DNA of 64,000 nucleotides, from assembly GCA_021030915.1 (NCBI GenBank), contig JAGEMR010000053.1, forward strand, positions 124,001 to 188,000, in the 5' to 3' direction. A model generated the notes under the pieces. It saw only the letters and a program-made list of their open reading frames with translations. It was not told the DNA's origin and made no database searches. Origin of the DNA: Astrothelium macrocarpum (lineage: Eukaryota; Ascomycota; Dothideomycetes; Trypetheliales; Trypetheliaceae). A program made the translations under genes and the position numbers. Of the stretch, positions 1 to 12,226 are shown piece by piece (positions within the stretch are counted from its first letter, which is position 1; every line of letters starts with the position of its first letter).

Positions 1-114
1 CCCGTATAAAGCAGAGACTCCTGGGAATTTAAGTAATCAATTCCTTCGGCCAATTCAGCCTTGTCATTCGCTTTTGTCTAGCTTGCATACCTTTCACAAA
101 CCACCGAGAGAACG

Positions 115-1211
115 ATGAAAAGAGCGCCTTTACCGACACCTCCACCAACTGCAAACCAGGTTGCTCGTAAACTGTCTAGACGGCAAGACGAACCCGTGAC
201 CTGCGGTTATGTCAATCAAGATGCAGGTAATGCTCACTACGGTGCCACTTTAGCTGCGTAAAACAGATCTGAGTATCCTCATAGATTTAGCGCAGACCTG
301 CGTGGAAGGTGCGATTTGCGCCACAGGTCTAGGAGGATCTGTCGTTGGATGTTATACATCCGGTGTGGATTTCTTCCCGTTCACTGCTTGTGTCGATTCG
401 TCGGAGACTTGCGATGGTGCATGTCTATCCAATTCTTTCAATCTCATATGGTAATGTACAAGCGCAAACATGCAAGAAATACTGTTCTGACAAATTGCTT
501 AGCTCCACCAACTCTTTGTATCCAATGTGTCAGATGGGAACCTGGATGGGATATCAAACACCGCTCATTAATTATGAATGTGGGGCTGTAGAGACAGTGT
601 TTACTGTCTGGCCATCGGTCGCCGACGGGGGACCTGTCGCCAATGTTCTGACTGGGTTCGAGACCGGCTCAACCGCTACTAGCTTATCTGATGGCCCTGT
701 CGCTACCAATACAAGTCCTACGGCCGCGGGTGCTACGTCGCCAAACTCCATTTCCACAGGGACTTTAACATCTGGAACAACAACAAGTTCCACCAATTCG
801 GGTAGCGCCGGTCTAACAGCTGGTGATATCGCCGGTTTGGCCGTAGGATCTTTCATTGGACTAGCGTTGCTTGTCCTAATCGTCATTGGTAGTATATTCT
901 TGTACAGGCGACGCCGTCCTCGCCCGCAACTTCCGCCAATCTTGCAGGCTGAAAGTTCTCAACTGCTTGAACAGCCCATTTCAGGCCCGTCCAGTTCAGG
1001 AATCTCATCCTGGATCTCTTCTTCTCAGCCCGTCGGCCCGGACGACTCTGTATCCCAAATCGGGCAGCTCAGCTCAGATCAACCCGCAACACAGGGTATA
1101 GAGTCCCGACCGAGACCACCATACCATCAGCATTCTCAAGGCGCTTCGATACCAGCTCCAAGTGAATTCGAGTCACTTCCGCCCTGGTATAATCCAAGCG
1201 TTACGTCATGA
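115..1211 (+). CDS. Cysteine-rich single-pass surface protein (Mid2-like layout)
   Basis: Three exons fit: 115-226, 291-450 and 503-1211, giving 326 residues. Both introns are GT-AG (64 and 52 bases) and restore one frame. The protein starts with a short basic leader holding a dibasic RR site, then a Cys-rich domain of roughly residues 30-110, then a Ser/Thr/Gly-rich stretch. A single membrane helix follows (AGDIAGLAVGSFIGLALLVL, then more hydrophobic residues) with an RRRRPRP stop-transfer signal and a Pro/Ser-rich cytoplasmic tail. This is the layout of fungal wall-stress sensors and of many unnamed surface proteins. No classical signal peptide is obvious, so the N-terminus is less certain. 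Its sensor role is inferred from layout only. Confidence 0.7.
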
Positions 1212-1369
1212 GTGTCCATTAAAATGAAGTCGATATTAGATCCGTCAGTATCGGAGAGGTCATGCTTCACGATGTAGGATTGTGGTAGCGTCCAGCGGTA
1301 TTCGATAGCTATATTATCGCTCCGACTTTGTATATATACTATGCTCTCCTTGCATTAATTTGCATTTCT

Positions 1370-3329
1370 TTAGTCGCGACTGATTTTTAGGTTGTTCTTA
1401 ATTCGGTCTCTCCAAAAATTTGCCTGGCGTTCGAATTCCAGCAGGCGTTTATGGTCATGTGGTGGAAAATCTCGAATGTTCTGTAATTTTTCCAGCAGCT
1501 CTTGTAAGACCATGTCCCTGTTCTTTAGAAGTAAAGTTAATGCAGGATTCTTTTTGGCTTCGAGCTCAATCTCTCTGGCCTTCAAACAAACAACTAGAAA
1601 ATCCGTCTGTGCAAAAACGCTTTGATTCCGGGTTTGCTGAGCCGCTTCTTTGGCACAAGCTCCCCAGTGTCGAGCTTCCGCCAAGTGGTTCAGTCTGGTT
1701 TGCAGGGGGATTCGATGGCTGTAACTAAGATATTCCTCCGTATCCATGAGCTTCTTATAAAAATGATGATGCTGTGTTGCATTTTCATTTCCCTGTGTCC
1801 GAAGGGCTACAAGTCCTTGGGTGAATTCTGCTAGGGCGCTCTCAAAGTGTTGGTGTACATCAATTGAGGATAGGCCTGGAACCTTAGCGCTTTGAAGATG
1901 AGTATTGCCTCTTTGCAAGTACTGATCTGTCGTTTATGCTCAGTTACTGAGCAAAGTTTTCATTAATTGTCACTCACCAGATACTAAATGTGAGCTGATA
2001 TCGGAGACACTCGATGCGTAGAAATCATCACTTCCATCGTCTTTTGATACGCTTTGTTGGCTTGATTGCCGTGAATTCGTGTAGAGAGTTGAAGAAGAGC
2101 TTCTGATTTTGTTCATGCCGTCCACTATAGTACTATCAGTCTGTTTGAGCTGCTAACGCCCAGATATCCATGACTTACGTGATGGATGCGGTGCCGCTAA
2201 TTGTTTGGCACACCTTTCAATGTCAAAATCCTGATCTCTGATGTAGCTTCCTGTTATCGCTTCCATGTATGGCATGCGCTCGAATTTTTCCATGTCGTCT
2301 TTACTGATGCCCTGAGGCACTGAGAAACGAAAATACTTTCCTGCACGTCTTAATTTTCTTCCCTCTTTAGACTCGTGAAACTGTCTAGCCTTGTCATCCG
2401 CATCAGTCGCAACTTTTGCAAGTCTCTCCAAAACTTCGTGCAAGCTGTTTCTGTCGGTTTTGAACCCCTGGGGCAAGGAAACACCAGTTCCGATACTCAG
2501 AAGACACTCAATACTACGATCAGGCCATATGTGTTCTGCTTCATTGAGCACTTCCCAGATCGGATTGTTTGCCCGTAGACCTCCGTCAATGAAAATGGTA
2601 CGAGTTCCTTCGTTGAGAAGTTGGATCTCAATAGGTTCGAAAAATAGCGGTGCAGCGGATGTTGCACGAACGGCTTCGATAACATTGCATTCGTAGCTCG
2701 TGTGGCCGGTTCTATTTGTAGGGTACGAACGGAGGAGCTCAGTCTGCGTTGTATGACCGTTCACGGCACATACAAAACTATGAATATCTCATTAGAATCG
2801 TAAAACTCTAACCACAACACTCTAGAGGCGTACGTCTTGCAACTGGCGTTCTTTGGTTGAAGTAGTGGCATGTCAGATTTCTTCTCCTTCCATTTCAGAA
2901 CTTCGGCAACTGCAGTCTCGATGTTCTTTCCCTCGAACCAGTAATGTTTAAGCTCAGTCCCAATAAATTTTGACGGTCGCAACTGAGACCATCGCTTTGG
3001 TTTGAAGATTTTCACTGCCTGTGCATTGTACATCTGAATTGCTTCATCTACGCTACAGTGCAGTACGCCAAGAAGTACGGCTATGAGACTGCGTGAATGA
3101 TTGAGTCAGTCATCGAGATAGGATATCTGCAAATGGGACATTCTGGGCCATACCCGCCAGTTGAAGTACCACCGATTAGATCAAAATATTCGCAAGGTTT
3201 CACATTGCGACCCACTTCCTCTGATAGCTTTTGGAAGATAGCTTGCAATATCTTAAGAGAGGTGATACCCTTGACACCACCTCCGTCCAGTGAAAGCAGG
3301 CGAAGTGGTCGATCGTTTTGTTCCGCCAT
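1370..3329 (-). CDS. Patatin-like phospholipase with helical C-terminal extension
   Basis: Five exons read on the minus strand: 3329-3154, 3088-2834, 2777-2179, 2124-1978 and 1926-1370, giving 577 residues. The start at 3329 (MAEQNDRPLRLLSLDGGG) places the oxyanion motif DGGGVKG near residue 15. The nucleophile motif GGTSTGG (GxSxG) is split by intron 1, and the catalytic Asp lies in IDGGLRANNP. This is the Ser-Asp dyad of patatin phospholipases, which hydrolyse membrane acyl-lipids. The last about 230 residues are charged and helical, with a TPR-like feel (FESALAEFTQGLVALRTQG). In fungi patatin domains are often joined to repeat domains. Family call is firm; substrate is unknown. An in-frame reading extends upstream to 3521, but the ATG at 3329 sits right before the conserved core. 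Confidence 0.88.
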
Positions 3330-4970
3330 TATTGCATAAAAGCATGAAAGAGAAGATCTTCCTATCAACAAGTGGATATCACCAAGGATCTTGAGTGGGG
3401 TGAGTATGACACGTCCTGGACATGAGCTGAAAGAGAGGAACGGAACAGTGGTGCCAACCCAGTGGGGAATAAAAAGCAAACATAAGGCTGAAACTCCGAT
3501 GAAATGAGATTTCCTCGCCACCGCCCATTATTGTCTCGAAAAGCCCTACCTCGGGGCTGTGACTAAGCTACTAACTCCATTCTGTCCCAAATCCTAGGCA
3601 AGCCTGCATTTATAGAGTAAATCCTACCCTTAAAGTCGATACTCTACAGAAATAATGCAAGTCATCGAATTTGCAAACGCTGCCAAATTGGTGAAATCGT
3701 GTCGTCACTTGCATGATTCTCTATTTACTGATATTAGTACAGTTGACGCCCTTCAAAAATCGCAATGGTAGTTGGCGAAAAGGGAAAAAGAAGACCCAGT
3801 AAAAACGGACAGATTGTGTTGCACCTTAGTTGAGAATACGCGGGCTAATTCAATCAACGCGCTACCTTAGCTAAGGTATCTAGTTCCAATTGTCCTATAG
3901 AACTAGCCTGTCATGGCATAGTGTGGGGGTTTTCTCCCCATTGCGTGGAACGTGCCACTCTATACAAACCCTTGATCCGGATCAATTTACCAGCAATTTG
4001 ATATTCGATACCTTCATCCTCACCCGATGACCGCAGCACACCTATGTTGATGCTTTGTTAAGCAAATGTATTGAACATTTCAGAATTTGCGACAATTAAC
4101 AATCTGATGCCAAGATTTTGGTCTGCGAAAGCCGTCAACACCTCTCGACTTATTTTCATCGTTCCAACACATTAATTCACGGACTGGTCCAAATTAACTC
4201 ACCAACCAAAGACGTCGCCCAAAACTAACCACAACAGGCAATTTGATCCGAACGGGGAGAGCAAGAGACAAATTTCATTGTCGCTTAGAACTCCCGGCCT
4301 GTAGACCATGCAATCTATGCGAACTGAACAAGGTCTGATTGTTCATGTATTCTTTAGAAAATGAGAAGTATTTCTGAGAGTGAAATTAGAAGTATAGTTA
4401 GCTGCTCAATCCTACCTTAAGCGGAATGAGACAATAAGGTTTATGGAGAAGCTATTCCTGATTAGGTAACATATAGCTACCCCGAAGAGGCGCTGCTCAA
4501 CCACGAAAGCAACAGGATGAATAAGCCATACCTGATGCAAAGCAGCTTCAACCAGACCGATCAAAATCGCCAATTCCACTTTACTGATTAGGCAATTGAG
4601 TATTTAGCCAACTACTATGTTGTACAACTTTGACGTAATCCCAGGCTATTCATTGACCAGGATCTGGTCACCTTAATCTGATTCCGAAGATCCTAGTGTT
4701 TTTTACCGGACGCCTGAGAAACCTGGGTAACCTCGCCTTCGATTAGACGCGTCACGACAACCATATGATCCCAGATTGGCACGTTGCATTATCGACGTAT
4801 CCGAGATTGATTCGACTTGTTGATGAGCAGGCCAAAAGTCAAAGGCTTCTTCATCAGCGACCAACATCCAGGACAACAGATGAGCTAAAAGGTAGAATGA
4901 AGTTCTAACGCAATAGAGGGACTATGTACACATGATCGTAAACGCATATCCGAGCAGACGCACGCACATC
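3330..4970. other. Intergenic, no gene seen
   Basis: This 1.6-kb stretch has ordinary base composition. I find no conserved reading frame, tRNA or clear repeat. It holds the upstream region of the phospholipase gene and the 3' side of the dehydrogenase gene. Confidence 0.5.
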
Positions 4971-6035
4971 CTAGGTCTTACTCATGTCAACCAAGATCTT
5001 TACCTGGTTGTCTTTGTCTTTGATCAATGTCTTGAACCCCTCCTCCACTACATCATCTAATCTAATTCTCTTGGTAATCATTCCAGCAGGATCCATTTTG
5101 CCTTGAGATATCGCGTCCATGACCTCTTGGAAGTCGCCTTCCACGTACGTTGCAATGCCCATATATCTCTTTTCCTTGAAGAGAAGATCGTTGGGTGTGA
5201 TCTGCGCTGCTTTCTCCCATACTGCGATATTCACAAGCGTTCCATGAGCACGTATTGAGTGAATGGCCTGTGTCAATGCCGACTGCACTCCTGCAGCGTC
5301 AAAAGCCACATCGGGACCAACTCCGTTGCAAAGCTTCTTGCATTCGCCTACAACATCGTCTTTTGTGGGATCGAGTACTATATCTGCTCCAAACTGCTTG
5401 GCATATTCCTTTCGACGTGGAGAAACTTCTGACACGATAATTTGTTTCGGGCTCTTTGCTTTGAGTGCTTGGATAACTGCCAATCCAATTGGTCCACCGC
5501 CCAATATGAGGACTGAATCTCCAGGTTTGTACGGCGAGATCTTGACAGCGTGCCAACCCACTGCAAGTGGTTCAACCAGTGCTCCGAGCTCTAACGGCAC
5601 GTTCTCCGGTATCTTGAATATGCTCTTCTCTGGTGCGACAACATGCTCAGACAGCCCGCCACCCCATCCGCTCAGCCCGATAAATCCCCCACTGTAGCAA
5701 CAATTGATCCACTTTTCTTGGCATGCTCCACATGTTCCATCGTAGATGATTGGCTGAACCGCAACCTTGTCGCCGATTTTGACGCGCGTTACTCCCTCGC
5801 CAATTTCCTCTATTATTCCACTGAATTCATGACCGAATACGAGAGGTACGGATTCGCCAGTGATAGGATGAGGGCTCGTCGGGCAGATGTTTGGTCCACC
5901 GAGATACTCATGCAAGTCGCTGCCGCAGATGCCCACCCAGGAGGGCTTCAATTTGACTTGTCCAGGACCACATTCAGGGATGGGAATATCCTCAACACGT
6001 AGATCATGTTGACCGTGAAAGCGAACAGCTTTCAT
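4971..6035 (-). CDS. Zinc-dependent medium-chain dehydrogenase, (R,R)-butanediol dehydrogenase type
   Basis: One uninterrupted frame of 354 residues from the ATG at 6035 (MKAVRFHGQHDLRVEDIPIP). The frame remains open upstream but without another ATG. The catalytic zinc site is visible: Cys in GICGSDLHEY, and His-Glu in FGHEFSGIIEE. The structural-zinc loop is reduced compared with classical ADHs (GTCGACQEKWINCCY). The Rossmann motif is GGGPIGLAVIQAL. Length and motifs match fungal butanediol/sorbitol-type dehydrogenases, which interconvert secondary alcohols and ketones with NAD(H). The reaction type is well supported. The exact substrate (butanediol/acetoin or a polyol) is inference. Confidence 0.9.
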   Translation of the reverse strand: MKAVRFHGQHDLRVEDIPIPECGPGQVKLKPSWVGICGSDLHEYLGGPNICPTSPHPITGESVPLVFGHEFSGIIEEIGEGVTRVKIGDKVAVQPIIYDGTCGACQEKWINCCYSGGFIGLSGWGGGLSEHVVAPEKSIFKIPENVPLELGALVEPLAVGWHAVKISPYKPGDSVLILGGGPIGLAVIQALKAKSPKQIIVSEVSPRRKEYAKQFGADIVLDPTKDDVVGECKKLCNGVGPDVAFDAAGVQSALTQAIHSIRAHGTLVNIAVWEKAAQITPNDLLFKEKRYMGIATYVEGDFQEVMDAISQGKMDPAGMITKRIRLDDVVEEGFKTLIKDKDNQVKILVDMSKT

Positions 6036-7522
6036 CTTGCCGGGTATGTTGTAATGTGTTGAGGGGGAGAGCAAACGAAGACAATGGAATAGAAGGCTTT
6101 AAGAAAGCTATAAAAGAAAATGAAGCTTCAATTAGACAGGCGCAAGAAGGAATTCTAGAACTAATGTAGCAGCGTAATACCAAAAAAAGAAATCATGTTC
6201 TTTCAGAAAGAGGGGAAAGTCATGTTAGCTTTATACATTATCATACCAAACCTCCCGCACCATTTCGGCCGATGATTTAATCACCGTTTACACTACCTTC
6301 AAGTTTCTTTTTGGTTTTCGTGGACGGACTGTACCAATGGACGGCGCATCTTTAGATCAAGCGGGATGCTTCTTCTGGCAAGCGAGCAACGGGAGTGCAG
6401 TGCGCCGTTTCAAGTCCCAGGCAACATCTGGAGATATGCTTTCCCCGCAAGCCCTGTAGATGGATGAGATGGTGGGGTCGTTTAGCTTACCGCGAGCCCG
6501 TTGTGCTTAGCCGAGCCAAGTGCGGGTGGATCTGGGCGTCGCCTCGTGATGTTGGAGGCAACCACGTAGCAGAACCAGCAATGTCCGGAGTTGGGAACGC
6601 GATAAAGCTGTGAAACGCGATGTCGACGGTGGTGATTGGAGATCTTGATAAAATTGATAACGGTACCTTTGTCCGCGTACCCACGGCTGATAATCCGGAC
6701 TACTCGATTGAGCGCTTGGCGGAGGTCAGTCGTGGGCATAAGGCAATCTAGAAGACATGAGTTCCTGAAGCCCGTTCTCGGAATACTGCATTTAATTATG
6801 ACAACGGCGATCGCGAAGAGATGGCCCCGAGATAGCTACGAGATCATTTAGCATGGACCTGTCATCGTCGGCTTGATTTCGGGTGATCGACGACAAGGAC
6901 CAGCTGACAATGGCGATACAATTATGCTTATTATCATGCTAATCGACGAGAGCGGATTGCCCAAATATTCGTTGTCCAGGGAGCAGTATCGAATGAAGAA
7001 GATTGAGCAAGGGATGGAGGTATCAATCAGAGGTGTTTGGCCAAGGCTGAAATGGGAGGTGCATTTGAAGAAAGATGATTGGTGGGAAGACCCGTTTTCC
7101 ACCCCAACCACCGGACCTTACTTCCAGCGCGTCCGGCGCATATTTTGGACGTTGGCGACAGACGACAATTCCCAACCCTGCGCAAAGATATCACCAATCA
7201 TCTGAACATAGGGCACTATTCAGTCGACTCCGCGAGGCCATTGGTTGAGGGAGGAAATTTTTACTGGAGACGAATGAAATACTCCCGCCGCCACTACTCC
7301 ACTTTCACAGTGTGATCGATGATGATCCATGACGTTTATCGCACAAAATTTCCCATGTCCAACAAGCCTCTTACAAAATGCCCCGCCCCCGCCAGAGGCT
7401 CAATATTTCCGACAAGGGTTAAACGTCGCAAAAATTCTAAACTTGCCGTCTGTGATCATCTCTGGCTTTCAAGTAACCGCTCTTAAGTTTAGTTGAAAAA
7501 CAACAAGAAAAAAGAAGCAAAG
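6036..7522. other. Intergenic, divergent promoter region
   Basis: 1.5 kb between two divergently transcribed dehydrogenase genes. No conserved coding stretch, RNA gene or repeat was found; short open frames here look like chance. It must carry the upstream control regions of both genes. Confidence 0.5.
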
Positions 7523-8813
7523 ATGCCTTATCCAGAGACTGCTGAAGGTTTCATGATCCACGATCAGAAAGACTGGACCAACTTCAAAAAGGGAGAGGTA
7601 TGATGATTGTTCTGTGAGAGAAAAAAAGGAGTCGCTAAACAATGCATTCAGTTCAAGCTCAAACCTTTCGAAGACCGTGATATCGACATTGCAATCGACG
7701 CTTGTGGCGTGTGAGTTCTCCCAGATCGTCTTTCTCTCATAATTCATTCGACTCAATCACTAACGCGCTTTGTCCTGCAGCTGCGGCTCCGATGTGCACA
7801 CCATCAACGGCGGCTGGGGTGACGCCCCAATGCCCATTTGCGTCGGCCATGAAGTCATCGGCAAAGCCATCAAAGTCGGCAAGGACGTCAAGACCATCAA
7901 AGTTGGAGACCGCGTGGGTGTGGGTGCGCAGATTGGCGCCGACTTGACCTGCAAGAACTGCAAGGCCGACCAGGAAAATTACTGCCCAAACGCCATCGAC
8001 ACCTACGGTGCACCATATCCCGACGGCACGCTCACGCAGGGTGGATATGCAAGCCATATACGCGCGCACGAGTACTTTACGTTTCAGATTCCTGACAATA
8101 TCCCGAGCGAACTGGCGGCGCCGATGCTGTGTGCGGGACTGACGACATATAGTCCGCTAGTGAGGTTAGGAGCTGGACCGGGGAAGAAGGTCGGGATCGT
8201 TGGACTGTACGTTAATATTTTCATTTTCTTCCTCTCCTGTCTTTTTCCATGCTCGCTATAATTTGATGTTGACTCTCATCTCTTCAGCGGCGGTCTTGGG
8301 CACTTTGGAATCCTCTGGGCTGCTGCGCTTGGTGCCGAGGTTTACGCCATCTCCTCGTCACCCAACAAGAAAGAGGACGCGCTCAAGCTCGGTGCTAAGC
8401 ACTTCATTTCGACCAGGGATTCCGACTGGGCCAAGCAGATACCGTTTACCCTTGACTTTATCATCAACTGCGCTGACGCAACCCACAAATTTAATCTCTC
8501 CGATTACTTTTCCACGCTCAAAGTCAACGGCACTTTCCACAATGTCGGTTTCCCTGATGAGCCGCTACCCACAATCAAGGCGCAAGATTTTGCACCAAAC
8601 GGATGTTATATCGGAGCCAGCCATATTGGAAATCGTCCAGAGATGATAGCTATGTTTGAGTTGGCGAGTAAACAAAATGTGAAGAGTTGGGTAGAAACGA
8701 TTGATATCAGCGAGGCGGGATGTAAAGAGGCCGTTGAACGAGTGTACAAGAATGACGTAAAGTTCCGATTTACCCTCGTGAATTACGACAAGGTTTTTGG
8801 CAACCGCGCATAG
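7523..8813 (+). CDS. NADP-dependent alcohol dehydrogenase, cinnamyl-alcohol type (ADH6-like)
   Basis: Four exons: 7523-7597, 7652-7710, 7781-8206 and 8288-8813, giving 361 residues. All introns are GT-AG. The catalytic zinc ligands are Cys in GVCGSDVHT and His-Glu in CVGHEVIGKAI. The structural-zinc cysteines lie in TCKNCKADQENYC, and the Rossmann motif is GLGGLGHFGILWAAALGA. SSSPNKKEDALKLGA after it fits an NADP-preferring pocket. Known relatives (yeast ADH6/ADH7) reduce aromatic and long-chain aldehydes in the cytosol. It diverges from the neighbouring butanediol-type gene; a functional link is not shown. Confidence 0.92.
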
Positions 8814-10144
8814 AGGCCGTCATGGATACGAGATGCGTTATCGTACGGCTGAGCAGATGATATCCCTTTGCATGGAAAGATCGAAACTGCCAAGAGTGCA
8901 TTCTGGGAGTTGTTGAGCTGATAAAGGAGAACGATTGATTCTTGTAAATATGCAATTTTGATTGCAAGATGATTGGCTACCAAGAAAAAAAGAATTCAAT
9001 ACATCCCACCAGATCAGAGCTCCACAAGACCTTTGCCCGTAAGGATAGGAAATCTTGCTTATAGGTTTAGCCAAGCTACGGAGAATAAACAAACAGGTTT
9101 CTTGTTGGCCAGATTTCTGTAGATTAATGTGGCACCACAGCGGCTTACCTTGCCTTAGTCATGAAATTCTGCAGTGAACAAGGACTTAGTAATGTTGGGA
9201 AACTTTACGCGTCTTTACGCGTTCAGTATTTCGACCAATCACAATCCAGTTTGAGAACAAAGTTTTTCGGAGATTGCATTGTTTCTAAACGTTTTGGGGT
9301 CCCCTTGACCTAATTAATTGCGTGTGGCCATGTCATTGTTTGCAATTGGGTCAAAACCTGGAAGACAGCATACCATTTCGAATGCTCACCACATTAGTGT
9401 ATGGATAATTTGCACATGCAAAACGTCTTTCTGCGTACGATCCGGGACGTATTTGCGCTAATGATGCAATGTGATGCATTGCCGAGCGGTAAAAAGAGGT
9501 TGAAGGAGATTTCGGAGATGGATCAGGTAAAGCTTAGGAGAAGACCGAGGAAAGATCGGCAACCCATGGCTGTTTTGGGAACTATGCCAAGACGCCTGCG
9601 CCACGAGAAGGCTTAAGGATCGTCAGGATCGAAAGATGCCACGATCGTGCCAACAGGACAGAATGTTTCCCGTCGTTTTCTGGAATGAAGGAACAACAAC
9701 CGCGAAAAGGGGTCTTGCTGGCCTTACAAGTCTTGCAGAATCCTTCTTTTCACTTTGCAAATATCCGGAACAAGTGGTGTTCAAGTCGTAGGTCGAAGAG
9801 ATTAGATTCAATGGTTCGATGATTAAGGTAGTTCAATCACCGGCATCGTGGCGCGTTAATAAGGTTATGGCGGTGCGATGACGCGGAGAAGAGAAAATTA
9901 AGGTAGGATGATTCGGCTTGGGAAGGAAACTTGGCACGGCCCGTCGCAAGCCACCACGTCACTTCCCGCTCTTTTTTCTTGCCTGCTTTCGATCCCAGAT
10001 TCCCGCATGACCTTAGGTATTATAATCTTTTAAGGAGCCACAGCTTGCTCTTGTTTTTTGCGCATAGACTCCTCTGAAACCAATCCCAGTTTTCGTGCTC
10101 GTCACAACCTAGCTAGAACCTCACGCTCCAGAGGAATTGACAAT
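8814..10144. other. Intergenic, no gene seen
   Basis: 1.3 kb with no conserved frame. The 3' part includes the promoter and 5' leader of the MARVEL-like gene. Confidence 0.5.
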
Positions 10145-11180
10145 ATGGGCGCATTGGCTGGTGGCGCTTTGCGTGAGCAGTTCACCATCTCTTATTTTTG
10201 TTGATTACTATGCTAATGAGGATAAAGGCCTTTTCCAAACATCCCTTTATGTACGGCTCCCAAAATGATGCAGTATCCACGGAGCGCATCATACTAATAA
10301 TCAGGTCTTAGGCAATCATTTTCTGCTGTTCCGCCATCATCCTTGGCATCTACTCGTACTTCCTATCTGTTCTTGCCGATCGAAGTCTTCCAATTGCAAA
10401 TTGGAAGCGCGCGGTTGAAGGTCTTTCTGGCGCAGCAACACTGTACATGATATTTGCTGTCCTCTTGACATGCTTCCTGGGTGGTCTCTCATTCTTCGCC
10501 TTCCTCGCTATCATGCTTGACGTTTGCTTTATTGGGTGTATGATTGCCATTGCTGTCATGACAAGGGATGGTGCCGACTCTTGCACCGGTATTGTCAATA
10601 CGCCTCTTGGCAGTGGCCCAAGTAATAGCAAAGATCCTGGATACGGACAAGGCGGATTTGGATTTGGCTCCCACCAGAACCTCACCTACGCGCCAAACCT
10701 CCACTTAGCATGCCGTCTAAACACTGCAGCATTCGCTGTTTCTATCATTGCCGCGTAAGTCTTCATGTCCCCTAACTTATGCCTCAACTTTAACACTGAT
10801 GTAGCTTCCTCTTCCTTATTACTGCATTCATGCAAGTCTTCCTTGTCCGTCACCACAAGAAGGAGAAGCGCTATGGCCCATCCCCAGCCAACAACTACAC
10901 ATCTGGTAGTGGGCGCAGACGATTCTGGAGGCGCAAGGCTCGCGGTACTCCAAAGGATTCCGAGCTCGGCACAACTGGCGCTGGTGTTCCTCCCACCGAT
11001 ATTCGTCCATCTCACGAAACCGGTTATACTGGTTCGACTGTAACCGCTCCCGGTGCAAACCCTACGGCTAGCCCACATAAGCCTGAGGTGGCTCACCATG
11101 GCTACCACACTCAGCCTACAGGTACTGCTGTCAACCCGTATGGATATGACAACACAAGGACAGCTGGCACCAACTTCTAG
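10145..11180 (+). CDS. Four-helix MARVEL-like membrane protein
   Basis: Four exons: 10145-10172, 10228-10250, 10312-10754 and 10805-11180, giving 289 residues. The two tiny first exons encode MGALAGGALRLFQTSLY, which leads straight into the first helix (AIIFCCSAIILGIYSYFLSV). Further hydrophobic helices follow (LYMIFAVLLTCFLGGLSFFA and a Phe/Ile/Met-rich third). A loop with GYGQGGFGFG and NLTYAPNLHLACR precedes a fourth helix (FAVSIIAAFLFLITAFMQVF). The C-terminal 110 residues are polar and Pro/Thr/Gly-rich. This is the layout of fungal MARVEL-domain proteins of the plasma membrane (Nce102-like or its unnamed relatives). The domain call comes from topology and local motifs, so function stays general. 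Confidence 0.78.
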
Positions 11181-12226
11181 GCCGATTCGTCTCTACATGA
11201 TCCGCGTTCTCGCGACTGTCAATAATTGCTCCGGCATGACATTTTTCTTTTTGTTTTCGCATGATTCCCCTCGTGTATTGTTTACGGCGACCAAAGATTC
11301 TTGGAGTAGGATGAGAGCGTGGCGTCTTGCATTCTCACGGAAATCGAGCATATCAACTGCTTTGAATGATGGCCTTGGCGAAAACCATCCAGATAGTCTC
11401 TTCACCTAAAATAAGTAATGCACAAATAGTACATACATTATGGATACCTTAAGATGCCTGGAAACTGCTGAACATTGTTGCATCCAATTTGTCGCATGTC
11501 ACCCAACGTTCGAGTGACGAGTGGCATGATGAGTTTAACCATACTCATCAGAAATGTATCTGGTAATCATTCCACGCTGCAGAAATTAACTTTTCTGTAC
11601 ATAAGCTTGTCATTGCTCACCTCTTCGATTGGCTGTTGCCCGAATTCAAATGGTTCGTACTTGGGCAATGCCACTTCTAAACGTTGTGTTTGCTAACGAA
11701 AATGATATCTTGAGGCAGCAAACAAAGCGCTGAAAAATAGAATGAAGCTTCATAGAAGATCAACCCAACTGAGAAAAGCTGTCAGCGAGCTTGTTGGCAG
11801 CTCCGCGGCACACCACGTGCTGAATATAGTTGCCACAGTTGTATGAACGTGAGCAATAAATTGTCCCGAACTTGCAGACCTACGCCGATTTTTTCTGGTA
11901 CCGGTGAAGACAGATATGACTTCAGTTTCGCAATGGATGATTGGCTTGCTTTTGTGTTTGGGATTCGATATGACTGAGTGGTTGCCACTGTTTTAAGCAT
12001 GCAGTTAAGATCTATTCGAAAATTGGTGGTACACAGAGGTTGTGATTACATCGCTCCGTGGACGCTAAAATTGCTGTGCACTCTGAAACTTTTCTCAGCC
12101 TCACTGCACCTCTGTCGGCCCTAACGCACAGACCATCGTCTAATGGAAACGCGTCGACCGCGTCGTACACATCATTTCTTCCCTTCCAATTGAATTTTTT
12201 GAACATTGCAGTCTAATCTTACCACA
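11181..12226. other. Intergenic, no gene seen
   Basis: 1.0 kb separating the MARVEL-like gene from the RFC gene. Only short chance frames are present. Confidence 0.5.

Noticed and set aside
3330..3521. In-frame N-terminal extension of the patatin protein
   Set aside because: The extension has no conserved sequence, and the ATG at 3329 lies immediately before the conserved core.
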